Source: Halobacillus litoralis (GTDB taxonomy: Bacteria; Bacillota; Bacilli; Bacillales; Halobacillaceae). Taken from it: 64,000 nt of DNA. Under the pieces are notes generated by a model that worked only from the letters and a program-made list of their open reading frames with translations, had not been told where the DNA came from and made no database searches. The stretch lies in the NCBI RefSeq assembly GCF_020524025.1, contig NZ_JAIVKN010000003.1, positions 482,058 to 546,057 on the forward strand, written 5' to 3'. Positions 35,792-45,438 of this stretch are shown here, piece after piece; position 1 is the stretch's first letter, and the number at the start of each line of letters is the position of its first letter. Made by a program: the position numbers and the translations under genes.

Positions 35792-38700
35792 CTAGTTCTG
35801 ACCCATCATTTCATCTATTTGCTGTCTTGTTAATAATATATCTCTAGGCTTACTCCCTTTTTGTTCAGATATTATCCCGTAGTCTTCCATCTGATCAATT
35901 AAACGGGCAGCACGGTTATAACCGACTTTGAAACGCCGCTGAATAAGGGATGCACTGGCACCATTCTGTGCCACAACAAACTCTACGGCTTCATCAAACA
36001 ACTCATCGGTCTCTTCTTCTGTTGAGATCTGCTTCAACAATTCTTCCTGGTGGAATAAATACTGTGGCGGAGCTATTTTTTTCACGTGATTGGTCACCCG
36101 TTCAATTTCATCATCAGATACAAACGCACCCTGTATTCGCACGGGCTGTCCGGAACCATTTTCTACAAAAAGCATATCCCCTCTACCTAACAGTTTCTCC
36201 GCTCCTCCAGAATCTATAATCGTTCGAGAGTCTACTTGTGAGGATACACTAAAAGCAATCCTTGTAGGAATATTTGCTTTGATTAGTCCTGTAATAACAT
36301 CTACTGAAGGCCTTTGGGTGGCTAAAAGAAGATGAATACCACAAGCCCGGGCCTTTTGAGCAATTCGACAGATGGCATCCTCTACATCTTGTGGAGAAAC
36401 CATCATTAAGTCAGCCAATTCATCTATAACTATGACAAGGTATGGTAATTTCTCTGATACACGGCCCTGCTTTATCATTTTGTCATTGTAACGTTCCATA
36501 TCACGTACGCCTTCTTGTACAAACTTTTCGTAACGCTCTTCCATCTCTTTTACAGCCCACTTCAGAGCAGTAGTCGCAGCCTTAACATCCGTTATAACAG
36601 GAGATACAAGGTGAGGAAGATCATTATAAGGCGCTAGTTCCACCATTTTCGGATCAATCAGCAGGAATTTAACATCATCATGATGAGCTTTATATAACAG
36701 GCTGATCAATATTGTATTAATACACACACTTTTACCTGAACCCGTCGCTCCAGCAATTAAGCCGTGAGGCATTTTTTTAAGGTTTGTTACGATTGAATCA
36801 CCGCCGATATCAAGACCCAGCCCTACAGACAATGGAGAAGAATCGCTCTGGAAAGCTTCCGATTCAAAAATTTCCTGTAGTCCTACCATCATCGATTGTT
36901 GGTTTGGCACCTCTATTCCTACGGCCTGCTTGCCTGGAATAGGGGCTTCTATTCGAATATCTTTAGCTGCCATACTCAATTTAATATCATCAGCTAGATT
37001 CGTAATTTTACTGACCTTCACTCCCGGTTCCGGCTGCACTTCAAACCTTGTCACTGTCGGTCCCTTCATCGCATTAATGACCTTTGCCCGTACATGGAAG
37101 TGGCGGAGAGTTGTTTCTAATACATCCATTTGCTCTGTAATCCAGCTGTCATCATCAGAGGATGGGCGGACAGGATCTTCTAATAAGTGCAGAGGAGTTT
37201 GATATTCCGTTCTGGTGTAAACTTCCCGCTCACTTTCTGATTGTCTTTCAGACTGGTGGCTGGGTTTGGCCTCCTTAGATAAGTCTTCCGTTTTTGGTTT
37301 AGTGTTTTTCTCTTCTGTCTGCAAAGCTTCTTTAGGTTTACGATCACGGGAACGCTTATCTCTAGGTGTCATGAGTACATTGAAAGGGACACTTCGTTTC
37401 TCCTCTTTTTTTGAAAGTGTACTTGATGCATTCTTAGACACAGAATCCTGCTGATCATCTTCTATAGTCTTGTCCGGGACTTTTGATTGATTCACAGTAT
37501 CTTCTTTGGACTCTTTTTCACCCGTTGCTTCAATTGAATTTTCCTCGTCGTTACTCCATTTGTTTTCTTCTATTTCTTCTACCTCTGTCTGTTCTACTGG
37601 ATGGGACTCCATCTCTTCTGTTTCATCCTGATTGTTCTGACCATCCACCTCGAGGGTTTCTTCTTCCAGTGTTTCCTTACCGGATTTTGCTGCATCGTAG
37701 TATGCTTGATCGGAATGGGTAACCCTCATATCCTGATCATCGAAAGAAGTGGGCAGTTCTGGTTCATCTTTTTCCATGGAGGACTCTGCCGCTTCCTCCC
37801 CTTCGGACGATTGACCACCACTGGACTCTTCCCAATCGAATGATTCATTCTCACTATTCATCCACTCTGATGATTGCTCAACAGAACCTTCTTTTGACTG
37901 TTTTTCACTTGAATTTTCCTCGTCTTCACTCCAGTAGTTTTCTTCTATTTCTTCCATTTCTGTTCGTTCTACTTTGTGGGACTCCAATTCTTCTATTTCA
38001 TCCAGGTTGTTCTGACCATTTAGCTCAGGAGATTCTTCTTCCAGTGTTTCCTCATCGGATTTTGCTGTACCGTAGTATGATTGATTGGAATCCGTAATCA
38101 CCTTATGCTGATCATCGGAAGGTATGAGCAGGTCTGTTTCGTCATTTTCCATAGAGGATTCTACCGCTTCTTCCCCTTCAATCGATTGATCCCTAATTGA
38201 CTCGTCCCGATGGAACGCTTCATGCTTATTGCCCGGCAACTCTAATGTTTCCGGTTCGATTTGTGCATCGTTTGGATTATCCTCAATAGATGACTCAGCC
38301 TTAAATGTCTCCTGTTCAACGGCAGCTGCTTCTTCTTTTGTTTCTTTCTGTTCGGCAATTACTTCGTCAGCTAATTCATTGATTTTAGGAATTTCCGCAT
38401 CGTTACTTCCAGATTTTCTATTCCAGTCTGTACTGACTTTCTGTCGCAGTTTCTTTCGTAGATCCTGCCATTTTTTCTCTTCGTTTGAATCGGTATAAAA
38501 GCCTGGTTGTGTCTGTTCCTCAACGGTGTACTCCAATTTTTCCAATCCCTTTGTAAGCTGTCTAGCTTGGTAACCATAGATTGGAGAAGGAACATCTGTG
38601 GGGGTGAAAGGAACAGGAGATGTCTCAGGAAGCTCTTGAACCTCTTCCTCCTTTTCCCTTGTAGACTTCCTTCTTTCAGGCCTGTTCTCTTCTGGCTTAC

Positions 38701-38980
38701 TTTCCACAGGTGATGTCTTTCTACGTGAAGGTCGTCTACGCTGATAACTTTCCGGCTCCTCAGTCTCTTGGTTCGATTGGCTCGGCTGGTCAGGAATAAC
38801 AGGGAAACGAAACTCTCCCTGCTTCGGATATCGATACGTCATTTTTGTTTTGGCGTTTACTTCATAGCTTTCGTCTTTATGTAGCTGCTTTTTATCCTTT
38901 GTTTCCTGGCTGCCTTCTTTTTCTTCCTGATCCAATAAGCGTTTCATTTTATTTTTTAAGTCTTTCCACATTACTTTCAC
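35792..38980 (-). CDS. sftA: DNA translocase SftA with expanded acidic linker
   Basis: 1062 residues, about 110 longer than B. subtilis SftA. There is no transmembrane segment, which distinguishes SftA from SpoIIIE. A short basic N-terminus and the MTYRYPKQGEFRFPVIPD box are followed by an extremely acidic, disordered region (about 65-590) that contains a 92-residue repeat in two copies (268-359 and 393-484). The FtsK motor fills about 600-980: Walker A GATGSGKS at 744-751 and Walker B VIVIDELADLM at 849-859. A gamma winged helix (about 990-1060) reads DNA polarity. SftA clears chromosome from the closing septum. The ATG at 38971 is an alternative start to the GTG used here. Confidence 0.94.
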   Translation of the reverse strand: MKVMWKDLKNKMKRLLDQEEKEGSQETKDKKQLHKDESYEVNAKTKMTYRYPKQGEFRFPVIPDQPSQSNQETEEPESYQRRRPSRRKTSPVESKPEENRPERRKSTREKEEEVQELPETSPVPFTPTDVPSPIYGYQARQLTKGLEKLEYTVEEQTQPGFYTDSNEEKKWQDLRKKLRQKVSTDWNRKSGSNDAEIPKINELADEVIAEQKETKEEAAAVEQETFKAESSIEDNPNDAQIEPETLELPGNKHEAFHRDESIRDQSIEGEEAVESSMENDETDLLIPSDDQHKVITDSNQSYYGTAKSDEETLEEESPELNGQNNLDEIEELESHKVERTEMEEIEENYWSEDEENSSEKQSKEGSVEQSSEWMNSENESFDWEESSGGQSSEGEEAAESSMEKDEPELPTSFDDQDMRVTHSDQAYYDAAKSGKETLEEETLEVDGQNNQDETEEMESHPVEQTEVEEIEENKWSNDEENSIEATGEKESKEDTVNQSKVPDKTIEDDQQDSVSKNASSTLSKKEEKRSVPFNVLMTPRDKRSRDRKPKEALQTEEKNTKPKTEDLSKEAKPSHQSERQSESEREVYTRTEYQTPLHLLEDPVRPSSDDDSWITEQMDVLETTLRHFHVRAKVINAMKGPTVTRFEVQPEPGVKVSKITNLADDIKLSMAAKDIRIEAPIPGKQAVGIEVPNQQSMMVGLQEIFESEAFQSDSSPLSVGLGLDIGGDSIVTNLKKMPHGLIAGATGSGKSVCINTILISLLYKAHHDDVKFLLIDPKMVELAPYNDLPHLVSPVITDVKAATTALKWAVKEMEERYEKFVQEGVRDMERYNDKMIKQGRVSEKLPYLVIVIDELADLMMVSPQDVEDAICRIAQKARACGIHLLLATQRPSVDVITGLIKANIPTRIAFSVSSQVDSRTIIDSGGAEKLLGRGDMLFVENGSGQPVRIQGAFVSDDEIERVTNHVKKIAPPQYLFHQEELLKQISTEEETDELFDEAVEFVVAQNGASASLIQRRFKVGYNRAARLIDQMEDYGIISEQKGSKPRDILLTRQQIDEMMGQN
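37529..37804 (-). repeat. Second copy of the 276-bp duplicated segment in sftA
   Basis: Encodes residues 393-484 of SftA, beginning EGEEAAESSMEKD. It aligns without gaps to residues 268-359, offset 125 codons, with about 60 of 92 residues identical by eye. Shared anchors are SSME, the YY pair, ETLEEE, GQNN and EEIEEN. Confidence 0.85.
37904..38179 (-). repeat. First copy of the 276-bp duplicated segment in sftA
   Basis: Encodes residues 268-359 of SftA, beginning EGEEAVESSMEND. With the copy at 37529-37804 it forms a diverged in-frame tandem repeat, unit 375 bp including a 33-codon spacer rich in Ser, Glu and Trp (EQSSEWMNSENESFDWEESS). Confidence 0.85.
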
Positions 38981-39078
38981 ACTCTTTTCCCATTAAGATC
39001 ATGCTTTTAATTACCTTTATTTTAACAGGTTTATAGAGGAGTTTGGTTTACAATCGCTTTAAATATGACTTTTGAATC

Positions 39079-39117
39079 AAAAAAAGCAAAGCAGCCTGGC
39101 TGCTTTGCTTTTTTTAT
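39079..39117 (-). terminator. Terminator after ytpR
   Basis: AAAGCAAAGCAGCC pairs with GGCTGCTTTGCTTT with almost no loop, flanked by A7 and T7; the ytpR stop is inside the T run. Confidence 0.9.
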
Positions 39118-39719
39118 ATTTCAAATGGTTCGCCTGCTTTATAGTCATCTTCTAAAACTAAAATGCCTTTTTCCTTAGGTGCATCAGGCAGATCCAACTC
39201 TTTGGCAGAGCAGATCATTCCGGTTGATGGCACGCCTCTCAATTTAGCATCTTTGATTTTCATTCCACCCGGCATAACAGCACCAACTTTAGCTACGACC
39301 ACTTTTTGCCCCTGGTCAATATTCGGTGCACCACATACGATTTGTAGTGTTTCATCTCCAATGTCTACCTGACATACACTTAATTTATCAGCGTTTTCAT
39401 GAGGAGATTTCTCTTTTACATATCCAACAACAAATTTTGGTGATAAGTCAAAATCTAATACATCATTCAATTGGTTTTTAGTGAAAAGATCTTTAATAGG
39501 TGTCAGCATCTCTTCTGTCAAGCGCATTTTCCCTCGACTCTCAAGGTTGAAGTACTTAGAGGCATTAAATATGTTATATCCCAGCAGGGATCCATCCTCA
39601 CCGTCGGTAATCTTCACTACATCTCCGTAGGACTCTTTTTTTAATGTATCACGGTCTCCCTCTTTAATAGGGATAATTAAAACGTCACCAATACCCTGGC
39701 GATTATAAAATACATGCAT
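39114..39719 (-). CDS. ytpR: YtpR, tRNA-binding (EMAP/PheT-like) domain protein
   Basis: 201 residues. An N-terminal DUF4479-type region ([18 protein letters not shown]) precedes an OB-fold tRNA-binding domain at about 95-195: [40 protein letters not shown] and [19 protein letters not shown]. The same domain starts the beta subunit of phenylalanyl-tRNA synthetase, but the catalytic and B5 domains are absent, so this is a free-standing member whose role, perhaps tRNA handling or quality control, is not settled. It begins three bases after ytpQ and is coupled to it. Confidence 0.93.
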   Translation of the reverse strand: MHVFYNRQGIGDVLIIPIKEGDRDTLKKESYGDVVKITDGEDGSLLGYNIFNASKYFNLESRGKMRLTEEMLTPIKDLFTKNQLNDVLDFDLSPKFVVGYVKEKSPHENADKLSVCQVDIGDETLQIVCGAPNIDQGQKVVVAKVGAVMPGGMKIKDAKLRGVPSTGMICSAKELDLPDAPKEKGILVLEDDYKAGEPFEI

Positions 39720-39722
39720 GCT

Positions 39723-40541
39723 CTACTCTTCCTTTCGATCCTTTTTCGGTTTCTTTTGGGCCAGAATGAAAATTGGCTCCAGTTCTTTATCTTCATACAA
39801 GAAGGATAAGGACGTTACAGGAACCGTTCCTTCAGCGAAGAATTTCATAGCCATCTGAGCTAATATATCATATCCTTCTGGATTTTGTATGTCTGCAAAA
39901 ATAACGACATCCTGATGAGGAATGCTGATGGCAAGCTCCCCTTTACATTCAGCCTTAAGTTTTTCCAATAAAGCTTCATTTAAAATGCGGCTTGCATCAT
40001 AGCCATCACGGGCTGCATGAAAATAAAAATCATTTCCATATACCTGATCTTTTTTTAGGTCGGTTGGAAGGGAGCGCACGTTAAAACCAGCGACCTCCTT
40101 AATTCTTTCCAGGTTCCAACCTTCTTTATTCAGCATTTCTTCATCAATCAACTGATAAGATTTCCCTAAATCCAACGCGTAATATATACGTGTTTCAGCC
40201 GTATGCTCTGTATAAATGAGTTTTTTCCCCTGCTCTGTATCTGTCGGAAAGGAAGCAGCACGAATAACAGGAAATATATTTTGCTCTTTCCCCGTTAAAT
40301 GATGCGTTTCATTCATGACACGTAAGGCTTCATGGATATGGTCCTCTAATTCATCCAGCGCTTCTTCCCCGCGTGCCTCGTATTTGGATATAACATTTGG
40401 CAATGTAATGGTGATCCCTTTTCCAGAATCTGCCCATTCAATTCTAAACGTATCTTTATCTCTGTTGAATGTGGTTTTCCACTCATCATTCGCAAGACGA
40501 TTCTCAAGTTTCTTTTTCATTTTAATACTGGTCATTTTCAT
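39723..40541 (-). CDS. ytpQ: YtpQ, DUF1444 family protein
   Basis: A 272-residue cytosolic protein with no membrane segment. It matches the DUF1444 family, to which B. subtilis YtpQ belongs; conserved stretches visible here are ITLPNVISKYEARGEEALDE, FPVIRAASFPT, YALDLGKSYQLI and FADIQNPEGYDILAQMAM. Function is unknown. An AAGGAGGAAACAGG ribosome site precedes the ATG. It sits between ytpP and ytpR, as in B. subtilis, and overlaps in expression with a thioredoxin-like and a tRNA-binding protein, which gives no firm clue to its job. Confidence 0.92.
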   Translation of the reverse strand: MKMTSIKMKKKLENRLANDEWKTTFNRDKDTFRIEWADSGKGITITLPNVISKYEARGEEALDELEDHIHEALRVMNETHHLTGKEQNIFPVIRAASFPTDTEQGKKLIYTEHTAETRIYYALDLGKSYQLIDEEMLNKEGWNLERIKEVAGFNVRSLPTDLKKDQVYGNDFYFHAARDGYDASRILNEALLEKLKAECKGELAISIPHQDVVIFADIQNPEGYDILAQMAMKFFAEGTVPVTSLSFLYEDKELEPIFILAQKKPKKDRKEE

Positions 40542-40676
40542 CCTGTTTCCTCCTTAATTAATGGAAGAAAAAATCCAATTTATGTGCCTCGTTTCTTCTA
40601 GCCACATCGTACTCTATTATACACATTTATCTCTTTCAAAAAAAGTAAACAAGCTGTGCGAAGCGCACAGCTTGAG

Positions 40677-40994
40677 TTATCCATTTACATTTGTTAAGAA
40701 CTCTTCGATTTCTTCCTGTGTTTTTCTGTCTTTGCTTACAAACCGCCCTACTTCTTCACCATTTTTAAGAGCAAGGAAACTAGGGATGCCAAACACGTCA
40801 TTTTCAGCACAAATATGAATGAACTGGTCGCGATCGACATAAACGAATGTCCAGGATGAGAATTTCTCTTCTAATTCCGGAAGAAACGGTTCTATAATCC
40901 GGCAATCGGGACACCAATCAGCTGAGAATAATAAGATGACAGAACCATCTTCAGTAAGCTGCTTTAATTGTTGATCTGATTCTAGAGTAATCAT
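40677..40994 (-). CDS. ytpP: Thioredoxin-like protein YtpP
   Basis: 105 residues with a thioredoxin fold. The active site is WCPDC (in LLFSADWCPDCRII), a CxxC with Pro-Asp in place of the Gly-Pro of thioredoxin, and the cis-proline is in FGIPSFLAL. It is a probable thiol oxidoreductase in the bacillithiol network; that is known only for relatives. The longest frame starts 14 codons upstream, but GGAGGTGACCGAT lies directly before the ATG at 40994 (MITLESDQQ), which also avoids overlap with the upstream membrane-protein gene. Confidence 0.92.
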   Translation of the reverse strand: MITLESDQQLKQLTEDGSVILLFSADWCPDCRIIEPFLPELEEKFSSWTFVYVDRDQFIHICAENDVFGIPSFLALKNGEEVGRFVSKDRKTQEEIEEFLTNVNG

Positions 40995-41022
40995 ATCGGT
41001 CACCTCCAAAGACATTTTAGCA

Positions 41023-42051
41023 TTAATCATATTCAATCGTCATATCCCCGGGCTGAATCCACCCCTTCTTTCTAAACCAGGAGGCACATATGTAGCTGAT
41101 AACTGCAGGACCAATGAAATGAAGCACTACAATTGCGCTTAGAATTTCCAGCGAAAAGCCCATGGTTTCAAAGGTCATAATCTGACCTACAAACCCACTT
41201 GTCCCCATTCCCGCTCCAGCAGCATTGTTCTGTAATACCAGCCACATGGTTCCAAGCGGGGCTAGTATCGCACCGGAAAGTGTCGGGGGTAAAAGAATAA
41301 TCGGCTTTTTCACCACGTTTGCTATTTGAAGCATAGACGTTCCAATTCCCTGTGCTAATGCCCCTCCAAAACCATTATCTTTATAACTAATGGTTGCAAA
41401 TCCAATCATCTGAGCAGCACAACCGATGGTTGCTGCTCCAGCTGCGATTCCATCAAGGGACAGCATCAGGGCAATAGCGAGACTAGAGATAGGTGCTGTT
41501 AAAGCCAGCCCCATCAGAACAGCGACAAGTATCCCCATAATTAACGGTTGCTGCTGTGTCGACCAATTAATTATTTCTCCGATGCCTGTCATCAGCCGGC
41601 CTATAGGCGCGCCGATTAGAATTCCGAAGATATAACCAACGATAATAGTTGCAAAAGGTGTAAGTATAATATCAATTTTTGTTTCTTTACTAACCAGCTT
41701 CCCAAATTCAGTAGCAAATAAAGCTGCAATATAACTTCCGGCAGGTCCACCTAATTCAGCTCCAAAAGCCCCGCTGAATAAGGCTGCAAAAATAACAAGC
41801 GGAGGTGCCTTAAGTCCATAAGCAATCGCAGCACCTATCGCGCTCCCCCAAATTTTGGTGTCCATGGCAAATGTACCGATCTCAATAAATGATTCTGAAA
41901 TGAATCCCAGGCTTGTCTGCTCGCCAATCGTTTTGATAATCAATCCGATGATTAAGGACGAGAACAGACCAAGCGCCATATAACTTAATGCTGTAATGAA
42001 GTAGGTCTGCAACGAAACCTGGACACCTTTTTTCCTAAGAAAATTTTTCAT
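41023..42051 (-). CDS. PTS IIC-like membrane transporter (PTS_EIIC_2 family)
   Basis: 342 residues with eight to ten hydrophobic helices and many Gly- and Ala-rich turns, matching the PTS_EIIC_2 group. Visible anchors are LQTYFITALSYMALGLFSSL, GLKAPPLVIFAALFSGAFGAELGGPAG, ISSLAIALMLSLDGIAAGAA and the C-terminal WFRKKGWIQPGDM. No EIIA or EIIB gene is nearby, so phosphotransfer coupling is unproven and the substrate is unknown. Annotation pipelines usually call it PTS sugar transporter subunit IIC. It reads toward ytpP with a 28-base gap and may be co-transcribed with it. Confidence 0.78.
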   Translation of the reverse strand: MKNFLRKKGVQVSLQTYFITALSYMALGLFSSLIIGLIIKTIGEQTSLGFISESFIEIGTFAMDTKIWGSAIGAAIAYGLKAPPLVIFAALFSGAFGAELGGPAGSYIAALFATEFGKLVSKETKIDIILTPFATIIVGYIFGILIGAPIGRLMTGIGEIINWSTQQQPLIMGILVAVLMGLALTAPISSLAIALMLSLDGIAAGAATIGCAAQMIGFATISYKDNGFGGALAQGIGTSMLQIANVVKKPIILLPPTLSGAILAPLGTMWLVLQNNAAGAGMGTSGFVGQIMTFETMGFSLEILSAIVVLHFIGPAVISYICASWFRKKGWIQPGDMTIEYD

Positions 42052-42165
42052 TATCTATCCTCCCACCTAAAACAAAAGAAATTATACACCTAATCCAAAC
42101 AAGTGTAAATACATCAGCCTCAGAGTTACAACTAAGACTTTCATCTTATTAATCACGTGGGTCTA

Positions 42166-42194
42166 TTGTTTTACTAGTCTGAAAGTTCTATAAT
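42166..42194 (+). promoter_or_regulatory. Sigma-A promoter of the chemoreceptor gene
   Basis: TTGTTT at 42166-42171 and a perfect TATAAT at 42189-42194, separated by 17 bases, 47 bases before the start codon. There is no sigma-D (motility) promoter signature. Confidence 0.75.
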
Positions 42195-42240
42195 GAATCA
42201 GTATAAAGAGAATTAAGCGAAATAATAAAGGGGGAGCTTC

Positions 42241-44358
42241 ATGAAATCAATAAGAGGACGCTTACGTTTTATTTTAATTGCATCCCTGATCGGTTTACTC
42301 ATTATCATCAGTTTTTCCAGTTACTTCTTCCAAAAGCAGGAGAATATCTCCGCTAAGAATCAACACATTCAGCAGGCAATGACGGACAGTGAGGAAATTC
42401 TGTCCCTTATGACCGCTGCTAAACTTGAACAGCAGGCATTTTTTAATAATCCAAGCAAAGAACAAGCTTCTGCAATCGAAGCTACAATTACCAATGTGCA
42501 GGAAACATCCGCTGAATACGCCGGGAAATATGAGGTCTATCCAGACATAAAAAAACAGTTCCGAGCTATCCATACAAGCGCTGAGCAGTACATAGAAGAA
42601 TTGAAACCTTTAGTGAATATGTACAAACTAATTGGTTTTACTAATGACCAAGGGTTACGCAAATCCACAGTGACCGCTTATAATGACTTGAATCAAGTCA
42701 TCGGGGAAAACGCCCAACCATCTTTAGAGAATGCACTTCTCAATGTAAAAATACAAGAACAAGCCTACACTCAAAACCCTAACACGGAAACCCTCTCTAA
42801 GTTTGAAAGCAGTACGCAGTCATTCCAGGAGATATTAGAGTCCTCCAGCCTCACCAATGATCAGATTTCCAACCTGGATAAAACTTTACTCAAGTATGAA
42901 CAGACGATGAATACTATGGACAATACCTATACTCAGGCGATGAACATCCGCAGCTCATTTGAGCAGATCTCAAACAAGGTATCAGAACAGGTAAATCTAG
43001 TAAAAGCAGCAGCAAAGGAATTGAACGGAACCTTTTCCAAGGAACAAAAGAACCAACAACAATTTATTACCACACTGCTTATCCTGTTAGGTGGTATAAC
43101 TGTACTTGTTATTCTATTGACCGGTACTTTTCTTATTCGTTCGATCTCAAAATCTATAAACAGACTTAAGGATAGTGCCTCGATCTTAGGGGAAGGAAAC
43201 CTTTCTCACAGGGTTCAGCTAGATTCTAAAGATGAAATGGCTGACGTTGGGAGACAATTTAATAACATGGCAGAAAAGATGGAGCAATCGGTGAAAAAGG
43301 TATTACAAGCAACAGATGTTCTTAATACGTCATCAGAGCAGCTGTCAGAGATTTCAAATCAGACGACAATCCAGGGCGTTGAAATTAATGATGCCATTAA
43401 TCAAGTTGCTTTGGGTTCCCAGGATCAAGCACAAAAAATTGATGAAACCAATCAATTTATTCAAGAAGTTACGGAGGCCATTCAACGTACCAAACAAGTA
43501 ACGGATGACATTGAGTTAAGGCTTAATCATGCTAAGCATGAGGGAGATACTGGACTAAAGACAGTAGGTGAACTGGAGGAAACGTCCAACAGCTTCATAG
43601 AGCTGGCTTCTCGTATGGCATATGAAGTGAACAATGCTTCCACACAATCAAGAGAAGTAAATAGAGTCGTATCAACCATTGAAGATATAGCAGATAGCAC
43701 AAACCTCTTGGCATTAAATGCCGCTATTGAATCGGCACGCGCGGGGGATGCCGGAAGAGGCTTTGCAGTGGTTGCAGATGAAGTAAGAAAACTAGCTGAG
43801 CGTTCTAAACAAGAAGCACAGAATATCCATGAGATGATGAAGCAGATGATGAAGCAGATGGAGACTCTGTCTTCGGAAGCAGATAAGTTTCACCACTTCC
43901 AAACTTCGCAGGATGAAGCGGTTATGAATACAAAAAGAGCTTTTGACGAAATTTCTTCCCATGTTCATTCGGTGAATGGTCAAATCATTCAAGTGAAAGA
44001 TTCTGTTTTTAGCGTGGACCAAGCTAATGAAGAAGTAAAAGAAAGGTTATACAGCATCAGCGTTATCTCTGAAGAAGCTGTAGCAACAGCTGAAGAGGTT
44101 GCAGCATCGAGCGACAACCAAATGTCCTCCATTGAACAAGTAAACCAGTCAGCAGCAGATCTTGAGACACTGTCACAGGAGCTGGCTGTTGAAGTCAGTC
44201 AGTTTTCCTTTCAGGAGCACACAGAAGAAAATGAGGACAAAGAACACCATCAAGAAGAAGTTTCAACTGATCCTATCGCAGAATCTCCACCTCTTGATCA
44301 GGAGTTTGAAGCTGCGGACAACCAGTTTTTCATAGAAGATAAAAAACGATCTTCATAA
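42241..44358 (+). CDS. Methyl-accepting chemotaxis protein
   Basis: A 705-residue transmembrane chemoreceptor. TM1 is at about 9-30 and TM2 at about 276-299, enclosing a ~245-residue extracellular, wholly helical sensor domain rich in Gln, Glu and Asn without a Cache signature. HAMP spans about 299-352 and the cytoplasmic signalling coiled coil about 353-660; its hairpin tip is [35 protein letters not shown] (given here only by its key part [16 protein letters not shown]). A 12-bp tandem repeat lies just after the tip. The last 45 residues are an acidic tail. AAGGGGGAGCTTC precedes the ATG. The ligand is unknown. Confidence 0.93.
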   Translation: MKSIRGRLRFILIASLIGLLIIISFSSYFFQKQENISAKNQHIQQAMTDSEEILSLMTAAKLEQQAFFNNPSKEQASAIEATITNVQETSAEYAGKYEVYPDIKKQFRAIHTSAEQYIEELKPLVNMYKLIGFTNDQGLRKSTVTAYNDLNQVIGENAQPSLENALLNVKIQEQAYTQNPNTETLSKFESSTQSFQEILESSSLTNDQISNLDKTLLKYEQTMNTMDNTYTQAMNIRSSFEQISNKVSEQVNLVKAAAKELNGTFSKEQKNQQQFITTLLILLGGITVLVILLTGTFLIRSISKSINRLKDSASILGEGNLSHRVQLDSKDEMADVGRQFNNMAEKMEQSVKKVLQATDVLNTSSEQLSEISNQTTIQGVEINDAINQVALGSQDQAQKIDETNQFIQEVTEAIQRTKQVTDDIELRLNHAKHEGDTGLKTVGELEETSNSFIELASRMAYEVNNASTQSREVNRVVSTIEDIADSTNLLALNAAIESARAGDAGRGFAVVADEVRKLAERSKQEAQNIHEMMKQMMKQMETLSSEADKFHHFQTSQDEAVMNTKRAFDEISSHVHSVNGQIIQVKDSVFSVDQANEEVKERLYSISVISEEAVATAEEVAASSDNQMSSIEQVNQSAADLETLSQELAVEVSQFSFQEHTEENEDKEHHQEEVSTDPIAESPPLDQEFEAADNQFFIEDKKRSS

Positions 44359-44453
44359 ATCTCTTAAAGTCAATATGGAGAAGCAGCATGACTGGACTTC
44401 AGTCTTTTACTCTTTCATACTTAAGGAGAACGTTACTTTGGGAGGGATAAAAA

Positions 44454-44897
44454 ATGGAACTAACGGTATACTTAGCGGGACAAATTCACGATGACTGGCG
44501 TACTCAGTTAAGAAAACAAACTTCAGATAGAGACTTGATCATTCATTTTGTTGGTCCTCAGGAAAACCATGCGTTGTCTGATGATATAGGAGAAAAGGTA
44601 TTAGGCGAGCAGCCGAACCAAGTAGCTCGTGATGATGCAGCGTCATCTATTAATAACTTTCGCACACAGGTATTATTAAATAAATCAGATGCTGTGATTG
44701 CTTATTTTGGTGAATCGTATAAACAGTGGAATACAGCTATGGATGCTGGTGCTGCCATTCAACAACAAAAGCCGCTCCTATTAATTAGACCAGAGTCATT
44801 GATTCATCCCCTAAAAGAACTCTCCAACCAGGCTACTGCAACGGTTGAGACCATTGATCAGGCCGTAGAGGTTCTAAGTTATCTTTTTGAATCCTAA
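44454..44897 (+). CDS. ytoQ: YtoQ family protein
   Basis: 147 residues. It starts MELTVYLAGQIHDDWR and contains VGPQENHALSDDIGE, FRTQVLLNKSDAVIAYFGE and QWNTAMDAGAAIQQQKPLLLIRP, the conserved body of YtoQ. The order of strands, a Gly after the first strand and an ADAVI-like strand suggest a nucleoside 2-deoxyribosyltransferase-like fold, but the function is not known. TTGGGAGGGATAAAAA precedes the ATG. It is probably separate from the chemoreceptor gene 95 bases upstream and ends in a terminator shared with the converging NTPase gene. Confidence 0.92.
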   Translation: MELTVYLAGQIHDDWRTQLRKQTSDRDLIIHFVGPQENHALSDDIGEKVLGEQPNQVARDDAASSINNFRTQVLLNKSDAVIAYFGESYKQWNTAMDAGAAIQQQKPLLLIRPESLIHPLKELSNQATATVETIDQAVEVLSYLFES

Positions 44898-44898
44898 A

Positions 44899-44936
44899 TA
44901 AAAGGATGCCTCTCAAAAAAGGAGGCATCCTTATTT
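44899..44936. terminator. Bidirectional terminator after ytoQ
   Basis: The stem AAGGATGCCTC / GAGGCATCCTT with A and T runs, between converging ytoQ and the DUF84 gene. Confidence 0.9.
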
Positions 44937-45438
44937 ATTGCTCGTTTAACCATTGACCCTTCAATAACTTCACTACATGTGTAAACATCTCTTCACGACG
45001 AACCATCCCATTTGTAAAAATTCCGATGGCTCCTTCCTTTTTCCGAACATCATGCTTGTCCGCATACACATCCATTACGTCTCCGAGCTCTTTCCCTTTT
45101 TCTAAATCAGCTTTAATCTCTTCTGGCAGGAGGATCCGGGCTCCGCTTGCTGTATATACATTTTCTTTATTATCTACAAGGGCCCCCCAATTACAAAGGT
45201 AAAGGTCATCTTCAATTTCCATGACCCCTCCTTCCAAGCCAATTCCAAGATGAGCTTTGCTTTGAGAAGCACATTCACGCGCACGGTTGATAGCGCCTTC
45301 TAATGTCTCTTCATCAGAAAAGGGCTGTGCGGCCACTTTAGATTCAACTTCCATTCCGATGATTTCCATTTCAGGAAACACATGCTTTACAGAGTCAATT
45401 TTCGTAGGGTTTTGTGATCCTACATAAATTTTCAACAT
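44935..45438 (-). CDS. DUF84 family inosine/xanthosine triphosphatase
   Basis: About 167 residues, matching the YjjX/DUF84 house-cleaning NTPases that hydrolyse non-canonical purine nucleoside triphosphates such as ITP and XTP. The N-terminal phosphate motif is VGSQNPTKIDSV; FSDEETLEGAINRA, GIGLEGGVMEI and KKEGAIGIFTNGMVRR follow. The acidic metal-binding residues appear intact. The longest frame adds eight codons, but AAAGGTGCCTGTT precedes the ATG at 45438 (MLKIYVGSQNP). It is monocistronic on the minus strand, convergent with ytoQ. Confidence 0.88.
   Translation of the reverse strand: MLKIYVGSQNPTKIDSVKHVFPEMEIIGMEVESKVAAQPFSDEETLEGAINRARECASQSKAHLGIGLEGGVMEIEDDLYLCNWGALVDNKENVYTASGARILLPEEIKADLEKGKELGDVMDVYADKHDVRKKEGAIGIFTNGMVRREEMFTHVVKLLKGQWLNEQ

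Noticed and set aside
37483..38097. Several Phe/Leu-rich frames on the plus strand that look like membrane proteins
   Set aside because: They are the antisense of the Glu/Ser-rich SftA linker; GAA and TCT codons read backwards give Phe- and Leu-rich strings.
42200..42240. Sigma-D motility promoter for the chemoreceptor
   Set aside because: No TAAA-N15-GCCGATAT pattern; a good sigma-A promoter is present instead.
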